Part shown: positions 13,074-15,640 of the stretch, piece by piece
How the letters are laid out: each line of letters opens with the position of its first letter
How positions within the stretch are numbered: position 1 is the stretch's first letter
Origin: Erysipelotrichaceae bacterium
GTDB lineage: Bacteria; Bacillota_I; Bacilli_A; Erysipelotrichales; Erysipelotrichaceae
Length of the DNA: 15,640 bases
Assembly: GCA_021442745.1 (NCBI GenBank)
Contig: JABUSI010000063.1
Span: forward strand, 1-15,640
Reading direction: 5' to 3'
Translations under genes and position numbers: made by a program
The notes under the pieces: generated by a model
The model's input: the letters and a program-made list of their open reading frames with translations, nothing else
Told to the model about the DNA's origin: nothing
Databases searched by the model: none

Positions 13074-13082
13074 TGTTATAAT
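13074..13082 (+). promoter_or_regulatory. Extended -10 promoter of the lipoprotein gene
   Basis: TGTTATAAT, a full extended -10, ending 26 bases before the ATG at 13109. The -35 region is weak. It allows transcription separate from deoC, though read-through is also possible. Confidence 0.65.
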
Positions 13083-13108
13083 GACAATAATCGGAGGGCG
13101 ATTATTTT

Positions 13109-13777
13109 ATGAAAAGAATAAGAGTCGTTATTACAGGCTTTTTACTTGCCTTTTTACTGACAGGCTGTTACAAAGTGAACATGACAATTGACGTTCATGA
13201 GGACGGTTCCGGTAATCTGGGAATTGAAATGCTTGTCGGTCAGACCTTGCTGGACTATATGGAGACTTCTTCGACCGAAATGATTGAAGGATTGAAATCC
13301 GGATTCGACGACCAGACCGAATTCGAAGGCGCTGTGTTCGAAAACCTGGAAAAAGAAATTGACGGAGAAAAGTATTACGGTTTTAATCTGACCGTTGCCA
13401 TGGGCGAAGAAAAGATGAAAGAACTGGTTACGGTTTCTTCCGGTAAGATCAGCTTTGTCATTTCCGGAGAGGAAATGAAGGAAATGTCCGGCGGAATGCA
13501 GGATGACCTTCAGGATGAATCCATGGATATCAACCAGATGAAACAATACGGTATGGAATTCAATTTTACGGTGAAGATGCCATACAAAATCACAAAGTGC
13601 GAAGGTGCTGTGTTATCGGAAGACAAAATGTCTGCCGTTGTGGATTTGCTGACGGAGGAAAACGTGAATCAGGTTGTTATTGAATGTAAGACACCTGGTG
13701 GTATCAGCCTTTGGGTCGGCGGTGCTGCTGTACTGGCATTGATTGCCGCATTTGTAGTAGTCAGAAAGAAAGCATAA
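13109..13777 (+). CDS. LppM-like membrane-anchored lipoprotein
   Basis: A 222-residue envelope protein with a lipoprotein signal peptide: MKRIR, a hydrophobic stretch, and lipobox LLTGC with Cys20 as the lipidation site. The body (YKVNMTIDVHEDGSGNLGIEM, then VFENLEKEIDGEKYYGFNLTV) resembles LppM/DUF3153 domains, beta-rich proteins of unknown action in Gram-positives. An acidic, Met-rich linker lies near 130-150. The C-terminus is a TM helix (about 198-217) followed by RKKA. It is therefore anchored at both ends: lipid outside the membrane at the N-terminus, TM at the C-terminus. RBS GGAGGG upstream. Only 29 bases separate it from the transketolase genes, so it may be co-transcribed with them, but no functional link is evident. 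Confidence 0.85.
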   Translation: MKRIRVVITGFLLAFLLTGCYKVNMTIDVHEDGSGNLGIEMLVGQTLLDYMETSSTEMIEGLKSGFDDQTEFEGAVFENLEKEIDGEKYYGFNLTVAMGEEKMKELVTVSSGKISFVISGEEMKEMSGGMQDDLQDESMDINQMKQYGMEFNFTVKMPYKITKCEGAVLSEDKMSAVVDLLTEENVNQVVIECKTPGGISLWVGGAAVLALIAAFVVVRKKA

Positions 13778-13806
13778 TATATAAATAAGGGAACAGGAGG
13801 AATATC

Positions 13807-14622
13807 ATGCTGAATTATGAAGAGTTGAGTGCTCATGCAAGAAATATTCGCCGGAACATCGTGAAGATGGTTACCGAAGCGAAGAGCGGGCACCCGGGCG
13901 GAAGTTTGTCTGCCGTAGAAATCATGACGTATTTGTATTTTAATGAAATGGATGTGGATATGAAGAATGTCACATCGTATGACCGGGACCGGTTTGTGTT
14001 GAGTAAGGGACACGCTTCTCCGGCATTGTATGCGGTATTGAGTGAAAAAGGATTCATTGATGAACGGGAATTGTCAACGTTCCGTGCCATCAACTCCCGT
14101 CTGCAGGGACATCCGAATATGAATTACGTATCCGGTGTGGATATGAGTACGGGAAGTCTGGGGCAAGGTTTGTCCTGTGCAACCGGTATGGCTTTGTCAA
14201 ATAAGATTGACGAAAACGATCATCGCGTATACGTATTAATCGGTGACGGGGAAAGTGAAGAAGGTCAGATCTGGGAAGCTGCCATGGCTGCTGCTCACTA
14301 TAAACTGGATAATCTGTGTGCATTTCTGGATTGCAACGGATTGCAGATTGACGGTAAGGTTACGGATGTTATGAATCCGACACCGCTGGATAAGAAATTC
14401 GAAGCATTCGGATGGCATGTCATTAACATTGACGGTCATGATTATGCACAGATTGAAAAAGCATTGGAAGAAGCACGGAATACCAAGGGCCAGCCGACTG
14501 CCATTATGGCTAAGACCGTTAAGGGTAAAGGCGTATCCTTTATGGAAAATCAGGTAGGATGGCACGGAAGTGCACCGTCTGCCGAACAATGCGAACAGGC
14601 TTTGAAAGAATTGGAGGACTAA
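13807..14622 (+). CDS. Transketolase, N-terminal (TPP-binding) subunit
   Basis: A 271-residue protein equal to the first third of a full transketolase. It moves two-carbon units between sugar phosphates in the non-oxidative pentose phosphate pathway. The thiamine diphosphate/Mg motif GDGESEEGQIWEAAM starts at Gly146 and ends in DCNG; other family blocks are SGHPGGSLSAVE, SKGHASPALY, LQGHPN, TGSLGQGLSCATGMAL and GWHGSAPS. Split transketolases of about 270 and 310 residues are common in Firmicutes and archaea, so this is not a broken gene. AGGAGG lies before the ATG. The C-terminal subunit gene follows after two bases. Confidence 0.96.
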   Translation: MLNYEELSAHARNIRRNIVKMVTEAKSGHPGGSLSAVEIMTYLYFNEMDVDMKNVTSYDRDRFVLSKGHASPALYAVLSEKGFIDERELSTFRAINSRLQGHPNMNYVSGVDMSTGSLGQGLSCATGMALSNKIDENDHRVYVLIGDGESEEGQIWEAAMAAAHYKLDNLCAFLDCNGLQIDGKVTDVMNPTPLDKKFEAFGWHVINIDGHDYAQIEKALEEARNTKGQPTAIMAKTVKGKGVSFMENQVGWHGSAPSAEQCEQALKELED

Positions 14623-14624
14623 TC

Positions 14625-15551
14625 ATGGGTAAGATTGCTACAAGAGAAGCGTATGGAAAAGCGCTCGCTAAATTAGTCGTTGAACAGGATGACGTAGTGG
14701 TACTGGATGCCGATCTGAGTAAGTCCACAAAGACGGCGGATGCCAAGAAAGCTCGTCCTGACCGCCATTTCAATATGGGTATTGCAGAAGGAAATATGAT
14801 GGCTGTGGCTGCCGGTCTGGCTGCCAGCGGAAAGACCGTTTTCGCTTCCAGCTTCTCTATTTTTGCAACCGGACGTGCATTTGAACAGGTACGGAACAGT
14901 ATCTGCTATCCTCATCTGAACGTTAAGGTGTGCGGAACGCATGCCGGAATTACGGTAGGGGAAGACGGTGCGTCTCACCAGTCCGTGGAAGATATGGCTT
15001 GCATGTCTGCGATTCCGGGTATGACGGTTATCTGCCCGGCTGACGGTATCGAAACGGAACAGGCTATTTATGCCGTATACGAACATGACGGACCATGTTA
15101 TGTACGTTTAGGAAGATCGGCAGTGGAAGACGTTCATCCGGAAGGATATGAGTTCGAAATCGGTAAAGGTGTTGTTCTTCGCGAAGGCAAGGATATCGCT
15201 CTGGTTGCCTGCGGCGTAATGGTTCAGGAAAGTCTGAAGGCGGCAAAAATGCTGGAAGAACACGGACTGAACGTTACCGTAGTCAATATGGCTACCATTA
15301 AGCCGGTTGACGTGGAATTGTTAGTGGAACTGGCAAAGACACACAAAACCATCTATACATTGGAAGAACATAATGTAATCGGTGGTCTGGGAAGCATGGT
15401 ATGTCAGACACTGGCACAGACCGTTCCGACAAAGTGCGTATGTATCGGTATGCTGGATTCGTTCGGAGAAAGCGGAAAGCCGGATCAGCTGATGGACAAA
15501 TACGGTCTGAGTGCCGAAAAGGTTGTCGAAAGAATTCTTGCGACAAAATAG
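14625..15551 (+). CDS. Transketolase, C-terminal (pyrimidine-binding) subunit
   Basis: A 308-residue partner of the preceding subunit, together forming one functional transketolase. The Pyr domain has NMGIAEGNMMAVAAGLAASG with the TPP-activating Glu55, FASSFSIFATGRAFEQVRNS, and THAGITVGEDGASHQ. The C-terminal transketolase domain follows from about residue 185 (IALVACGVMVQESL, TIKPVD, EEHNVIGGLGS, DSFGESGKPDQLM). The frame is open further upstream, but the ATG at 14625 has GGAGG inside the end of the previous gene and is two bases after its stop, so translation is coupled. A strong terminator follows. Confidence 0.96.
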   Translation: MGKIATREAYGKALAKLVVEQDDVVVLDADLSKSTKTADAKKARPDRHFNMGIAEGNMMAVAAGLAASGKTVFASSFSIFATGRAFEQVRNSICYPHLNVKVCGTHAGITVGEDGASHQSVEDMACMSAIPGMTVICPADGIETEQAIYAVYEHDGPCYVRLGRSAVEDVHPEGYEFEIGKGVVLREGKDIALVACGVMVQESLKAAKMLEEHGLNVTVVNMATIKPVDVELLVELAKTHKTIYTLEEHNVIGGLGSMVCQTLAQTVPTKCVCIGMLDSFGESGKPDQLMDKYGLSAEKVVERILATK

Positions 15552-15559
15552 AAATACGA

Positions 15560-15592
15560 ACAGCGAAGGGAGTTTCTCTTCGTTGTTTTTTT
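15560..15592 (+). terminator. Intrinsic terminator of the transketolase operon
   Basis: ACAGCGAA 15560-15567 pairs with TTCGTTGT 15579-15586 (one G-U), the stem is topped by GAG/CTC, and TTTTTTT follows. Confidence 0.88.
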
Positions 15593-15593
15593 A

Positions 15594-15602
15594 TGGTAAA
15601 AT
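15594..15602 (+). promoter_or_regulatory. Extended -10 promoter of the gene entering the right edge
   Basis: TGGTAAAAT starts directly after the terminator T-run and ends 24 bases before the ATG at 15627. It matches the minus-strand element at 2655-2663 base for base, including flanks. Confidence 0.55.
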
Positions 15603-15626
15603 AGCGGCATGAACGGAAGTGAAAGT

Positions 15627-15640
15627 ATGAATAAAGAGTT
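15627..15640 (+). CDS. Start of an unidentified gene, cut by the window edge
   Basis: An ATG followed by codons for Asn-Lys-Glu and part of a fifth. Weak RBS GGAAGTG six bases upstream and an extended -10 at the usual 24-base distance support a real start. Too short to identify. Confidence 0.4.

Noticed and set aside
13807..15551. Transketolase as a frameshifted, broken gene
   Set aside because: Both halves have complete domain borders, own RBS and usual subunit lengths; two-subunit transketolases are a known normal form.

Overview
The window reads as a mid-GC Firmicutes chromosome segment, most like an Erysipelotrichia relative. This is inferred from gene content (orphan butyrate kinase, split transketolase, C_GCAxxG redox protein, CIRCE-type heat-shock operators), strong AGGAGG ribosome sites, A/T-rich intergenic gaps with intrinsic terminators, and extended -10 promoters. 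No tRNA, rRNA, CRISPR array or insertion sequence was seen. It looks like ordinary chromosome rather than a mobile island; the interest lies mostly in the non-coding DNA.

Layout. 1-2663 (minus): an ABC exporter, with the ATPase gene followed by a one-base overlap into a large FtsX-type permease that runs off the left edge. 2665-3684 (minus): a C_GCAxxG-type redox protein translationally coupled to a small two-TM protein that looks like a sensor domain with no output domain. 3713-5153 (plus): a Gfo/Idh/MocA oxidoreductase coupled to a PPC/DUF296 protein. 5138-6149: a cation diffusion facilitator behind a structured leader with a terminator, a candidate NiCo-type metal riboswitch. 6147-7303: butyrate kinase and its terminator. 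7274-7834: a 560-base gene-free stretch with two long-looped inverted repeats, a candidate ~119-nt sRNA with C-rich loops and its own promoter and terminator, another inverted repeat, and the htpG terminator.

7835-10807 (minus): htpG and, upstream of it, a WYL-family regulator. The htpG promoter is bracketed by two CIRCE-like HrcA operators; the distal one holds the regulator's stop codon and forms its terminator. 10839-11696 (plus): a six-TM protein overlapping an orphan Phd/YefM-like antitoxin. 11697-12266 (minus): a YbjN-domain protein. 12271-15592 (plus): deoC with an unusual promoter (10-bp phased repeats and a palindromic -10), an LppM-like lipoprotein, and the two transketolase subunits. 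15594-end: promoter and first codons of another gene.

How they fit together. DeoC and the two-subunit transketolase serve deoxyribose and pentose phosphate metabolism. Butyrate kinase would make butyrate and ATP from butyryl phosphate, or run in reverse. HtpG with CIRCE is stress control, and the CDF pump with a leader terminator is metal homeostasis. Promoter architecture is notably uniform: seven start sites have a TG-n-TANNNT extended -10 lying 20-26 nt before the start codon, so leaders are very short. The exceptions (CDF leader, htpG, deoC) are where specific regulation appears. All organism and function assignments were made by reading the sequence; no database search was run.
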